A stretch of 64,000 nt of DNA from Nematocida homosporus (Eukaryota > Microsporidia). Every line of letters begins with the position of its first letter. The first letter of the stretch is position 1. The stretch is from NCBI RefSeq assembly GCF_024244095.1, contig NW_026250677.1, forward strand, positions 1 to 64,000, read 5' to 3'. The notes below the pieces were generated by a model that was given only the letters and a program-made list of their open reading frames with translations, made no database searches and was not told the origin of the DNA. This document shows, piece after piece, positions 38,955-47,275 of this stretch. Position numbers and translations under genes: made by a program.

Positions 38955-39164
38955 ATGACCCGTGTTCGCTTTGTGGTTCCTTTTCCAACCCCATGCCTTA
39001 ACTGTGCCATGACTACTCCCCAGGGCAAGAAGATCTATGCCAAGAAATCTTCAACTACTACCCAGGGTGTTACTATCTACTCCTTCTCTTTTAAGTGCCC
39101 GGGATGCCAACACTCTCTAGTTATAGAAACAGACCCCTTTAATGGAGTGTATAAACAAGTTTAA
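38955..39164 (+). CDS. minimal Yju2/CWC16-type splicing factor (zinc core only)
   Basis: Only 69 residues. The whole protein corresponds to the zinc-binding core of Yju2/CCDC94/CWC16: VRFVVPFPTPCLNC, then GKKIYAKKS, IYSFSFKCPGC, and ETDPFNGVY. Four cysteines (14, 17, 48, 51) form the metal site. Yju2 promotes the first catalytic step of pre-mRNA splicing; in other organisms it is over 250 residues, with a long helical C-terminus missing here. The ATG is set by the CCCC-AAATTT signal. No continuation in another frame downstream was seen before the next gene (convergent, 64 bp away). Sm D2 at 44613 is another spliceosome component in the window. Confidence 0.82.
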   Translation: MTRVRFVVPFPTPCLNCAMTTPQGKKIYAKKSSTTTQGVTIYSFSFKCPGCQHSLVIETDPFNGVYKQV

Positions 39165-39228
39165 CCCAATCTAGTAGATAAGATAGTTTATTATAGTAAG
39201 TAGCTGGTAATAATCAATAAACAGCCGT

Positions 39229-39477
39229 TTACTTGTTCTTCTTCTGAATATGACTGGCTATTGCCTGCTCAATATCTCTGAGCCTTTCTAAACGAATGAG
39301 AGTGCACTGTTCAATGCATTTCTTCTCCTTCTTGTTAAGAGGATGGGCTATAGTGCTTACGCACTTGTTAAAGCACTCTTCGGTTGTTTCTTCAAAGAAG
39401 GCAGTTACTTCAGGATCTCCCGGCCTCCGTTGTATCCAGTTCATTACTCGCCGCAGCATAAAAATAACAGGTCTCAT
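39229..39477 (-). CDS. small Tim chaperone (Tim9/Tim10 type)
   Basis: 82 residues with the twin CX3C motif that defines small Tims: Cys35-x3-Cys39 and Cys54-x3-Cys58, separated by 14 residues, between two helices. It has the family-typical ECFNKCV...CIEQCTL. The N-terminus (MRPVIFMLRRVMNWIQRRPG) is longer and more basic than usual. Small Tims escort hydrophobic precursors across the intermembrane space of mitochondria. Here that would be a mitosome. Gene order: 8 bp downstream of the Ulp1 gene on the same strand. Confidence 0.8.
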   Translation of the reverse strand: MRPVIFMLRRVMNWIQRRPGDPEVTAFFEETTEECFNKCVSTIAHPLNKKEKKCIEQCTLIRLERLRDIEQAIASHIQKKNK

Positions 39478-39485
39478 TGGATATA

Positions 39486-40046
39486 CTAGTCGGAAAGAGT
39501 CTCTTGCTCCTTTTCGGCTTCTTCACTGGCCAGCTGTTCTTCGCGCATTAGCTTGATGAACTCGGCTGGAACCGGTTGAAATAGTCTATGTATCTTCTTG
39601 CTTACAAGGCAGCCGGTGTAGTAAAGAGTGTAAATCCCACAATCACTGGAGTTAGTCTGCTGCACGACAGATTCGTTATAAAGAACGACTTCCACTCCAG
39701 AATGTTGCAGGAGTATCTTAGAGACTTCCTTATGATAGGGCCTTAATGGGTCTAGGACCACGCCCAGGCCTAGCTTAGGATAAACCACCGATAAAGACCA
39801 ATGGTGGTTGCTAAACAAAGGAATAATCATGCGCTGGATAGTATCAATGGGTATTTTGGCCAGCCATTCTGAAATTCGCAACATTCCTGAGCTCTTAAGC
39901 GACTCGAAATAAAAGGTGCTAACCAGCAGAGTATGGGGTGTTTCGCCGTCTTTAAGAGGATATCCGAGCATGGCAACCCCTGGCGTGTTGTTAGAAAAGC
40001 ACTTAAGCACCCGATTTATCGTTGTGTCACAGAGCCATTTATGCAT
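39486..40046 (-). CDS. ULP1: Ulp1-type SUMO/ubiquitin-like protease
   Basis: 186 residues, just the C48 peptidase domain. The catalytic residues are visible: His82 in NHHWSL, Asp99 in VVLDP, Gln130 and Cys136 in QQTNSSDCGIYT. The enzyme matures SUMO and removes it from targets. Full-size Ulp1 proteins carry a long N-terminal localisation region that is absent here. The ATG at 40046 is only 16 bp from the divergent ATG at 40063, and the gene is followed 8 bp later by the small Tim gene. Confidence 0.93.
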   Translation of the reverse strand: MHKWLCDTTINRVLKCFSNNTPGVAMLGYPLKDGETPHTLLVSTFYFESLKSSGMLRISEWLAKIPIDTIQRMIIPLFSNHHWSLSVVYPKLGLGVVLDPLRPYHKEVSKILLQHSGVEVVLYNESVVQQTNSSDCGIYTLYYTGCLVSKKIHRLFQPVPAEFIKLMREEQLASEEAEKEQETLSD

Positions 40047-40062
40047 TAGAGATTTTTACGGG

Positions 40063-40323
40063 ATGCGCTTTGTAATCGATCCCTCTAGTCTAGCTAAAGT
40101 GGAAATTCTTGAATTCAACGGCGAGTTTGAGATTCCAGAAGAACTATCCATGCGGGCAACTAAGGATCCAGAAAGAGTTTATTTTACCTCGTCATACATT
40201 GAGGGTACCCCTCAAAACAAGCCCAAATCACTCATCTTTCAAAGAGAAAATGACGGCTTAGTGCTTTTTGGTATGGCCGATAAGCATATCTCGTTTAACA
40301 AGCCACCAAGGTATATCATATAA
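40063..40323 (+). CDS. small protein, weakly Ctf8-like
   Basis: 86 residues from ATG 40063. The longer in-frame version would start inside the divergent Ulp1 gene. Predicted beta-rich: VEILEFNGEFEIPEEL near the start and GLVLFGMADKHISFNKPPRYII at the end. The start (IELQGE-like) and end (I-G-hydrophobic...L-KP-hydrophobic) resemble Ctf8, the small subunit of the Ctf18 replication clamp loader, but the match is faint. Unrecognised with confidence. Confidence 0.6.
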   Translation: MRFVIDPSSLAKVEILEFNGEFEIPEELSMRATKDPERVYFTSSYIEGTPQNKPKSLIFQRENDGLVLFGMADKHISFNKPPRYII

Positions 40324-40812
40324 GATTAAATTAGTATTCAGTTAGTGTGAAATACCAAATTGGGTTAGTATGTCAAACCCAAGTTCTGGTACTATCTATC
40401 CAGAGGTATAATTAGACTCTTTAAACCAGAAATTAGAAGGTTGTAAGATAAGTGGGACATAGTTAATCTTATTTCCACCTACGCCAGTACTAACCCAATA
40501 ACTTAATCTTAAATCTGTTGTTTTTAAATAAAGACCTTTGATTAGTATTTCGACTTATAAAAATCTAAACATAACCCAATCTAATTTGAAAACAAACTCA
40601 ACTTAAACTAAATTTCAAATTCAAATTCAGATTCAAATTTAGATTCAAATTCAGATTTAGATTCAGATTCAAATCAATCTAAATCTAACACAAGACAACT
40701 CAATACCAATTCAACCTAACACAAACCCTATTACACAACCCAATACCAACTCAATACCAACACAATACCAAGCCAATACTGCAGTACATATTTTGGCCAA
40801 CTGCTAATTTTG
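40324..40812. other. spacer upstream of the RNA methyltransferase gene
   Basis: Contains a hexamer-type repeat (separate entry), then an A/C-rich array of AATACCAACTCAATACC units (40690-40775). No gene seen. Confidence 0.55.
40611..40687. repeat. (ATTCAA/ATTCAG)n hexanucleotide repeat
   Basis: About twelve tandem six-base units of ATTCAA, ATTCAG and ATTTAG variants with no interruptions in register until about 40670. Confidence 0.8.
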
Positions 40813-42594
40813 ATGCAAAGAGAGAGTAGCGGTCGTAAAGAGTTGAGGCGTAAAGAAGGCGCAGAGCGGCTTTTAGAATACTATACGGGAATCTTGGGTG
40901 AGTGCGGTGCTGTGATTGAGAAGTTGAAAGAACCGTTGCCAATCACTTTTAGAGTGATTCCTGGGCCATGGGGAGATATTATTAGTGCTGAGGCCGAAAG
41001 AAATCGATTGGTTCGAAGACTACCTTGGGGAGAGAGGATCTATGAAGTTTGCTTATCTAGAAAAGACTTAACCGGTAAGGGGATTCGCACTAACCAGCAT
41101 AGTTTAGATAAAGATGACTTGATGCAAATTAGTCAGTTTCTTAGAACGTTCTGTGAAAGCTCGTTGATCACTCGGCAAGAGGCAGTTTCAATGATTCCTG
41201 TTTATGCCTTGGAGATAGAGCCAAACTCAATCGTTTTGGATATGTGCGCATCGCCTGGTTCTAAATCATCTCAAATCTTGGAGTCGCTAGGACCAGATGG
41301 AGTGGCTCTTTGCAATGACGTGAACACACGACGAGTCGACCAGCTAATCAAGCAAACCAAACGATTTGGGCACCCCGGGCTCCTTGTGTCGTGCAACGAT
41401 GCTACCATGTACCCTCACCCCGGAGTTGTGCCCAATAGAGTACTATGCGATGTGCCCTGTTCAGGAGACGGCACACTCAGAAAGAATCCCCATATCTTTG
41501 AGACGTGGTCGTCTAAAGAGGCTTTAGGTCTTTTCAAAGTTCAGAAGAAGATTATCAGACGGGGCTTCGATTTATTAGCCGAAAACGGCATTCTTGTTTA
41601 CTCGACTTGCTCCTTGAACCCGATCGAAAATGAACTAGTTATCATGAGTCTGCTTGCCGAACGGCCTCAGGCCAAAATCGTCCCATTTGATATTGAAGGT
41701 CTGATTGCCCGTGACGGTCTCTCTGAATCGGCTATCCGAGCCGCCATTACTCTATCAGCTGGTGACCAAGAAATGCAAACTCTCCCCTACCACCCCAGCA
41801 TTAAGAACTGCCGAAGAGTCCTTCCTAACGATCAAAACACCGGCGGATTCTTTATCACCAAAATCCGAAAGCAGCCAGCACCAACCACTACTACCACAAC
41901 AAACTCCCTAGCCAATGCAACCACTACATTGCCTACCACTACATTGCCTACCACTCCACAGTCCCCCATTAACCCAGCCACCGCCTCGACTACTCCAATT
42001 AGAGGAGAAAAGAGCATCGAAGAGTCTTACCTCTTTATGGTTGATGCGGCCAAAAGAGAAGAGATAGAAGGGCAGTGGGGAGCAGTTGATACCAATTTAG
42101 TTGCCAAAACGGACAAATACAAGAATGTTTATGCTCTTAACTCCGTCGGTATGAACATTGCCCAGCGAGCTCCCGGCGCTCTGCGTCTTGTCTTTGCGGG
42201 TACTCGTGTCTTCTCCCTCTTTTGGAAGACCAAAGACAACCAAGAAGAAGGAAAATGGCGAATGACCTGTGAAGGAATTGCCGCAATTGCCCCGCGAACC
42301 ACTCGGGTCTTCCACACCTCCTATCGCAACATCCTCTCGGTTTTAGAAGCGGATCAAGAGCTCCCTGAAATCACAAATCAGTTCGGATTGTTTCTGTTAG
42401 TTGCTAAGCCTTCCAACCCCAGTTCAAATCCAATAGTTACAGTTCCAGTAGCCATTAAAGGATCGCATGTGGAGGTTCTTATTGAGAAGATTCAAAGACG
42501 AACCCTCACCGCCGCCCTCAGGCTCCTTCTCAAATATGATGGCAACCAGCAAGATGCCGCGCAAGTACCCGCTGCCGCCAAAACATCTATATAA
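40813..42594 (+). CDS. tRNA/RNA cytosine-5 methyltransferase, NSUN2/Trm4 type
   Basis: 593 residues from ATG 40813. The SAM-binding motif I is LDMCASPGSKSSQILE (Asp143). Motif IV has the release cysteine in DVPCSGDGTLRKNPHIF (Cys216). Motif VI carries the nucleophile in YSTCSLNPIENE (Cys266). An N-terminal PUA-like/extension region precedes the domain and a long C-terminal region (about 365-593) follows, as in Trm4/NSUN2. It makes 5-methylcytosine, mainly in tRNA. A Thr/Ala/Pro-rich linker (about 357-398) is repetitive: a 15-bp TACCACTACATTGCC unit occurs twice. The methyltransferase core is intact. Confidence 0.92.
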   Translation: MQRESSGRKELRRKEGAERLLEYYTGILGECGAVIEKLKEPLPITFRVIPGPWGDIISAEAERNRLVRRLPWGERIYEVCLSRKDLTGKGIRTNQHSLDKDDLMQISQFLRTFCESSLITRQEAVSMIPVYALEIEPNSIVLDMCASPGSKSSQILESLGPDGVALCNDVNTRRVDQLIKQTKRFGHPGLLVSCNDATMYPHPGVVPNRVLCDVPCSGDGTLRKNPHIFETWSSKEALGLFKVQKKIIRRGFDLLAENGILVYSTCSLNPIENELVIMSLLAERPQAKIVPFDIEGLIARDGLSESAIRAAITLSAGDQEMQTLPYHPSIKNCRRVLPNDQNTGGFFITKIRKQPAPTTTTTTNSLANATTTLPTTTLPTTPQSPINPATASTTPIRGEKSIEESYLFMVDAAKREEIEGQWGAVDTNLVAKTDKYKNVYALNSVGMNIAQRAPGALRLVFAGTRVFSLFWKTKDNQEEGKWRMTCEGIAAIAPRTTRVFHTSYRNILSVLEADQELPEITNQFGLFLLVAKPSNPSSNPIVTVPVAIKGSHVEVLIEKIQRRTLTAALRLLLKYDGNQQDAAQVPAAAKTSI

Positions 42595-42851
42595 GACTGG
42601 ACACACTAGAGAATAAAGAGCAGCCAGCGTGCACCCAACAAGCTTTTCCCATAGACAATACATCCGCACTTATTTCATACAAATCAGTTGTCATCGCTTT
42701 TATTTACCGTCTGAGAATGTAACAGACCTGGGATTGGGTTAGGTTGGGTTAGGGATGGTGGGATCAAGTAAAAGTAGAACCAAGTACTTCCAGGCGCAAG
42801 GTCTACTTCTATTTGATTTCATCATAAAGTTAGGAGAGGGTTGGGTTGGTA

Positions 42852-44498
42852 TTAGGTTGAGCCGAACATAAGCATGGAAGAAGAGTCGGACATATATGCA
42901 GAATCGCCATATACAAGTTGGTCGTATAGCTCCACACGCTCGTTATGATCAATTGTCCGCTGTGTTTCAGCTAGTTTCTTATCACTTTCCAGAGGGCTGG
43001 CGGACAGATAACGTATGTAATCGCGACGGACCATCGCTTGGGCTAGAATTTCCAACTCCGCCTGAAACCTGAGGAATTGCTTAAGGTCATCGTTAGGAAT
43101 GAGTTGTTCGAGCTCAGAAAGCGTCTTTGGAGTGTATGCCGGATCATTGGGCGCGGGCAGGGCGGGAGGAATGCCTCGGCTTTGATCAAGCCGTCGCTTT
43201 TGAGCCTCCGATTCTTGATCAGCATATTCACAAAGCCAGCCCAGGAGTTGACGTCTTTCCTTTGGTGTGTGTTGTGACATGTACTCGTGCAGGATCGGGT
43301 ATTCTGCTCCAATACTCACCTTAAGGGCATCAGCTAACCGCCAATCAATTCGGCACGTGAGACAATCTTTGCGCGGACAGTTATTCAGGTCATCGTACTT
43401 GCTTGGTTTGCAGTTAACACATTCCTTTTCCATGCACATGCGAGTAGACTTCTTCTTGTTCATTGGAACGGATGTATCAGGGGGTAAGATCAGCGGGGTT
43501 GGTGAAGGATTTACTGAACTGGAGAGGGCTAGTTCATTGATAGTCGGCGAAAGTTTGGCCAAAGCTGAAGGGTTTTGCTCTTTAGGGTCGGAGATAGGTG
43601 TAAGTGCGGATGTATGATCTGTTAAACAGGGACTAGGCTTAGTATTGGGGCCAGGAGCAGATTTAGGTTTTTTGGAAGGTGTCGTGCGGCTATGAGATGA
43701 ATTGTGCCCACGCTTAGATCGGGTACTAGGAGGATTAGGCGGGCAACAATTGCTATATGTGGGCGCGGGTGTAGGCGTAGCGAATTGAGGCACTGGCCCA
43801 TAGTTAGGATAGTATGAAGCCATAGGCATTCCCGGCGCCGGCGTAGGCATATATTGAAGGCACTTACTGCATTGAGAAACAAGACGGCTATTGCGACAAT
43901 TGACACAATTACAGTCCTTTCGGCTTGCTTGGCACGTATCGCAAGGACACTGCGTGTGTGCAGAGCGCATACTTTGACAAGAAGAACAATAACATCTCCC
44001 ACGGGTTTCAAGACAGTCGATGCATCCGCATAACGGTTTAGACTTCTTTTCGGTAGCTTTACGGCTAGGTTTAGTGCTAGTGTCTTTTGCATCCCTTACT
44101 TCCTGACTGTTTACTTCCTGGCTGGCTGCATCCATCAGCGCACTAGTGGGACCTTCCTCTTCTGAATGTAAATCTGGCTGGCTACATACATCCTCATTTT
44201 TCTCATCGGGACCTTTCCAAGCCCCTTTTGGAAGGTATCCTTGCTTGTCAAGGTAAGGAAGAATGACGTTATCCCGAAGACCCAAAAACAAAGCCTGAGA
44301 AACAATCAAGCACATTAGAAGGGGTTTAATCCACGGACTCTTCTTGTTATATACCACCACTAAGACCAGAAAAACCACAGACTCCACAATTATAGCCTTT
44401 TTGACCATACCATTGACCGAATTGTTAGACAAGATAGCAACGAGGGCAAGACACGGAATCATATCGAAGACATTTACTCCTTTATCTGAATACTTCAT
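42852..44498 (-). CDS. three-TM protein with tandem CxCxxC repeats
   Basis: 548 residues. Three hydrophobic segments at the N-terminus (about 10-28, 35-50, 56-75) are followed by an acidic linker. Residues about 147-213 hold four Cys triplets spaced about 11-14 residues: CGCIDC, CYCSSC, CPCDTC, CNCVNC, then CSKC. A second Cys cluster (about 355-395) has CMEKECVNC and CPRKDCLTC. In between is a Pro/Ser/Thr-rich linker. The C-terminus is helical. The repeats look like a metal-binding or disulfide-rich module. No family recognised. Divergent to Sm D2, with 114 bp between starts. Confidence 0.72.
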   Translation of the reverse strand: MKYSDKGVNVFDMIPCLALVAILSNNSVNGMVKKAIIVESVVFLVLVVVYNKKSPWIKPLLMCLIVSQALFLGLRDNVILPYLDKQGYLPKGAWKGPDEKNEDVCSQPDLHSEEEGPTSALMDAASQEVNSQEVRDAKDTSTKPSRKATEKKSKPLCGCIDCLETRGRCYCSSCQSMRSAHTQCPCDTCQASRKDCNCVNCRNSRLVSQCSKCLQYMPTPAPGMPMASYYPNYGPVPQFATPTPAPTYSNCCPPNPPSTRSKRGHNSSHSRTTPSKKPKSAPGPNTKPSPCLTDHTSALTPISDPKEQNPSALAKLSPTINELALSSSVNPSPTPLILPPDTSVPMNKKKSTRMCMEKECVNCKPSKYDDLNNCPRKDCLTCRIDWRLADALKVSIGAEYPILHEYMSQHTPKERRQLLGWLCEYADQESEAQKRRLDQSRGIPPALPAPNDPAYTPKTLSELEQLIPNDDLKQFLRFQAELEILAQAMVRRDYIRYLSASPLESDKKLAETQRTIDHNERVELYDQLVYGDSAYMSDSSSMLMFGST

Positions 44499-44612
44499 GG
44501 CGTCTAAATTCCCTCTTCCTTTATACCTTTATTCATCAAGCATCTGTAATCTTTTCAAATCTAGGTCTGATGCATATCAGTACTTACCAAATCAAGTAAT
44601 TTTTACATCTCT

Positions 44613-44969
44613 ATGGCTGTGAGTCCCATTGAGCGCCTCCAGAAACTCAGCAAAGAGCAGTCAATTATTAATGTCAAGTGCCAAAACAACCGCGAAATTA
44701 CCGGCCGCCTTCAAGCCGTCGACAAACACTTCAATCTTCTTTTATCCGAAGCCATTGAAAAGCGCACCCAGCCTCCATGTTCCCATCGCGGCATCAAAAG
44801 AAAGCAAGAGCAAGTCTTTCATCGTGATTTGGGTAATCTCTTTCTCCGCGGGGACACAGTCATTTGGGTAGGTCTTTTGCCGCCCTCTTTCGACACCAAC
44901 CAGCCAACTTCACCCAGTCCAACTACACCCCACCCCAGCCCAATACCAACTCAACCAGTCAGTCAATAA
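44613..44969 (+). CDS. SMD2: small nuclear ribonucleoprotein Sm D2
   Basis: 118 residues. The Sm1 motif (NVKCQNNREITGRLQAVDKHFNLLL) and Sm2 motif (LFLRGDTVIWVGLL) are complete and D2-type (N-terminal helix plus the insertion between Sm1 and Sm2 carrying KRKQEQVFHRDLGN). It is part of the seven-member ring around spliceosomal snRNAs. The last 25 residues (Pro/Thr/Ser-rich) are not in other Sm D2 proteins and are encoded by A/C-rich DNA like the spacer that follows. Confidence 0.93.
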   Translation: MAVSPIERLQKLSKEQSIINVKCQNNREITGRLQAVDKHFNLLLSEAIEKRTQPPCSHRGIKRKQEQVFHRDLGNLFLRGDTVIWVGLLPPSFDTNQPTSPSPTTPHPSPIPTQPVSQ

Positions 44970-45145
44970 ACCAAATTTCAACCCAATACTATACTATACT
45001 AACACAATACTAACACAATACTAGCACATTATTAATACTAAAACCAACTCAACCCAACCCAACTCTACTCAACTCAATACTAAACCTAATGCTTTTATTA
45101 GATAACCACCCAATGCTAGCACAAACTAACCCAAACGAACTCAAA
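44970..45145. repeat. AATACTAACAC array between convergent genes
   Basis: At 44978-45080 about eight degenerate 11-mers based on AATACTAACAC. G/T-rich on the coding strand of the following minus gene. Confidence 0.65.
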
Positions 45146-45676
45146 CTAACCCAATTTGGCTGTAATCCTTCTCATCTGGGCCTGGCTAATAGTTCCATAC
45201 CTCTGTCCGACAGACAAAACTAGTCTTTCAATCTCCGCAATTAGCTCAAAGAAAGCATTATCACGTAGCATTCCAGAAGGCTGCATAGAAATGCTTTTCT
45301 CCCAAACACTTAGCCGAATTTTACCTTGGTCGTTCCTCTTATTGAGTATCATAATGTAAGAATCATAATTGTTAGTGGAGCGACTTACAACCGTGCCAAA
45401 ACTGACCGACAGTCCTTTGTAATCAAACACCAGCACTGTCTTTGGCAGCTGGTAATAGCTCGTAGAAACCTTAAGCATATTTGGCCTATCCGGATTATAA
45501 CTCACTTCTCTTGCTCCAAACTGAGCTCTTATCGTATCAGTAAGGTCTCTCAGAACAAAATCCCGGGTCTGTGGCCCCGGCCGTGTAAGGTTAATCACCA
45601 AAGGAATGCTCTGACTCGACCCCAAGACCAAAGTCACCAACATCATTATCACTAAACTCCTAATCATTCCATGCAT
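45146..45676 (-). CDS. small secreted protein, unrecognised
   Basis: 176 residues. Starts with MHGMIRSLVIMMLVTLVLGSSQ, a typical signal peptide. The rest is soluble and mixed alpha/beta, with no cysteines and no TM segment. Near-even hydrophobic spacing suggests a compact fold. No known family. It could be secreted to the host or spore surface, or be luminal. Confidence 0.65.
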   Translation of the reverse strand: MHGMIRSLVIMMLVTLVLGSSQSIPLVINLTRPGPQTRDFVLRDLTDTIRAQFGAREVSYNPDRPNMLKVSTSYYQLPKTVLVFDYKGLSVSFGTVVSRSTNNYDSYIMILNKRNDQGKIRLSVWEKSISMQPSGMLRDNAFFELIAEIERLVLSVGQRYGTISQAQMRRITAKLG

Positions 45677-45897
45677 CCATTTACCCTCTCTCCTATATTT
45701 ATACCTGCTAATTATCCCTAATATAGTTAATTATAACACCTTTCATCCCCTAATTATCACCTATACCCAATAATCATCCCTAATATAGTTCAATTATAGC
45801 TTGCATAGACTAACTACGTCCAACTTACCCCAATTCCACACCACCACAATACCAACCACACCACACCACACCAACCCAACACCACTCACCCTAATTT

Positions 45898-46599
45898 CTA
45901 GACGGGTCGTTCAAATAGCATGGCAAACTTCTTCCCAACTTCAGCCGAAATCTTATCCCAGTACACGGAGACTTCCTTCAACTTCTCCCGAATCTTCCCT
46001 AAATTCTCCTCAACCCGAACCCCAAACTTCATGCGTCTTTCCGTAAACTTCGAAATATTCAACTCTTCCCCCGTCACTCCCCGACCTAAGTTCCGTTTCA
46101 AAAAGTCATCATAAGATCGTAAGATCCGAGTAATTAACTGACTTGTACTAATACCTTGTGTCCTTTCTGTAGCCACAAAAATACCCATTTCCTTCACTTC
46201 CTGATAGACATCCTCAATACCTTCACCCGGATAAACATCACCATCATGGGCCACATAATCAATCCGATGCTCCGTAATAAACGCCTTTGTAATCACCCAA
46301 GGTGCATCTTCAATCACTTCATCAACCCAACGACAATGCCGCAAAGACTCCGCCCGTTCCCACATCTCCAAAACCGTATGTCCTTTCTTCTCCCGCGTAT
46401 CCCGATCCGAACAAACACCAACTACAATCTCAGCCATCGGAAACCTCTTCCTAATCTGTTCCAACATCCGCATATGTCCATAATGAAACATATCAAAGAC
46501 TCCATCCGAATAAACACGTACGCGCTTCTTCCCCTCCTCCTTAACCCGTCGACTCTTCCCACGTCGTTTCTTTTCTATATATCCATCCCCTTCTAGCAT
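45898..46599 (-). CDS. PCT1: CTP:phosphocholine cytidylyltransferase
   Basis: 233 residues from ATG 46599 (upstream GTG rejected). The nucleotidyltransferase motif HYGH (39-42) in SDGVFDMFHYGHMRML, the WVDEVIEDAP loop, and RTQGISTSQLITRIL (146-160) are intact. It makes CDP-choline from CTP and phosphocholine, the rate-limiting step of phosphatidylcholine synthesis. The N-terminus is Lys/Arg-rich (likely nuclear or membrane-associated); the usual long amphipathic C-terminal M-domain is shortened to about 60 residues. A partner to the GPAT-type gene at 28368. The CDP-ethanolamine enzyme is a less likely alternative. Confidence 0.93.
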   Translation of the reverse strand: MLEGDGYIEKKRRGKSRRVKEEGKKRVRVYSDGVFDMFHYGHMRMLEQIRKRFPMAEIVVGVCSDRDTREKKGHTVLEMWERAESLRHCRWVDEVIEDAPWVITKAFITEHRIDYVAHDGDVYPGEGIEDVYQEVKEMGIFVATERTQGISTSQLITRILRSYDDFLKRNLGRGVTGEELNISKFTERRMKFGVRVEENLGKIREKLKEVSVYWDKISAEVGKKFAMLFERPV

Positions 46600-47069
46600 C
46601 AAGTGAAAGAACACAAATTAGTATATACACATTAGATTACTACATCAAAAACTCAACTAACTCAATACTAACTCAATACTAACTCAATACTAACTCAACT
46701 CAACTCAACTCAACACACCTCAACTCAACTCAACTCAACTCAATATCAACCCATAAAGACATTCCTTAAGATGACTAAAAGGATACCGTTATTAGACATG
46801 TAAAAGTGTGTTAGTAGTGGTATAGTAGTGGTATAGTAGTGGTGGTATTAAGTAGTAGTATTGGTATAGTAGTGGTATTAGTAGTAGCATTAGCACTAAG
46901 CAGTAGTATTAAGTACTAAGTAACACTAAGTATTACTATTAGGTAGTGATCGTATGACAACCCCAATCAAATAAACACCATAACGTAACACAATCTAACT
47001 ATAACCCACCCCAACTAAACACAATCTAACTATAACGTAACTCAATTTAACATAAACCTTCTTATTACT
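46600..47069. repeat. spacer with two tandem arrays
   Basis: 46650-46745: AACTCAATACTAACTCAATAC units, then (AACTC)n. 46805-46945: TAGTAGTGGTAT-type repeats with trinucleotide (TAG) runs. An AACTATAACCCACC stretch follows. No gene seen. Confidence 0.65.
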
Positions 47070-47252
47070 TTATTTAACCTCTTGTGAGTTCATCTTCATT
47101 GCTCCTTCAAAGTACCCCTTAGTTAATCTATTTTCATATAAAGCCCGTTTAGCTGCCCTTCCTTTTTTAGGTTTAGGCTTATCTGCCTTTGCTACTTTTG
47201 GAGTTGTCCCTCTAACTTTACCGGTTTTGTTCAATGAGATTGCTTTTGCCAT
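47070..47252 (-). CDS. RPS30: small-subunit ribosomal protein S30 (eS30)
   Basis: 60 residues. GKVRGTTPKVAKADKPKPKKGRAAKRALYENR is the family signature: K-rich and nuclear/nucleolar in assembly. There is no N-terminal ubiquitin-like domain, unlike animal FAU fusions. The ATG is 47252 (TTG 47261 in frame is rejected) because CCCC (47253-47256) abuts it after a T-run, as for L37ae. The TAA is inside AAATAAAG, so the poly(A) signal overlaps the stop. Confidence 0.93.
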   Translation of the reverse strand: MAKAISLNKTGKVRGTTPKVAKADKPKPKKGRAAKRALYENRLTKGYFEGAMKMNSQEVK

Positions 47253-47275
47253 GGGGACCAAAAAAAAGACAAAAT
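47253..47275 (-). promoter_or_regulatory. T-tract plus CCCC signal of S30
   Basis: On the minus strand, a run of eight T then GGTCCCC-ATG, matching the arrangement before L37ae and S24. Confidence 0.55.
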
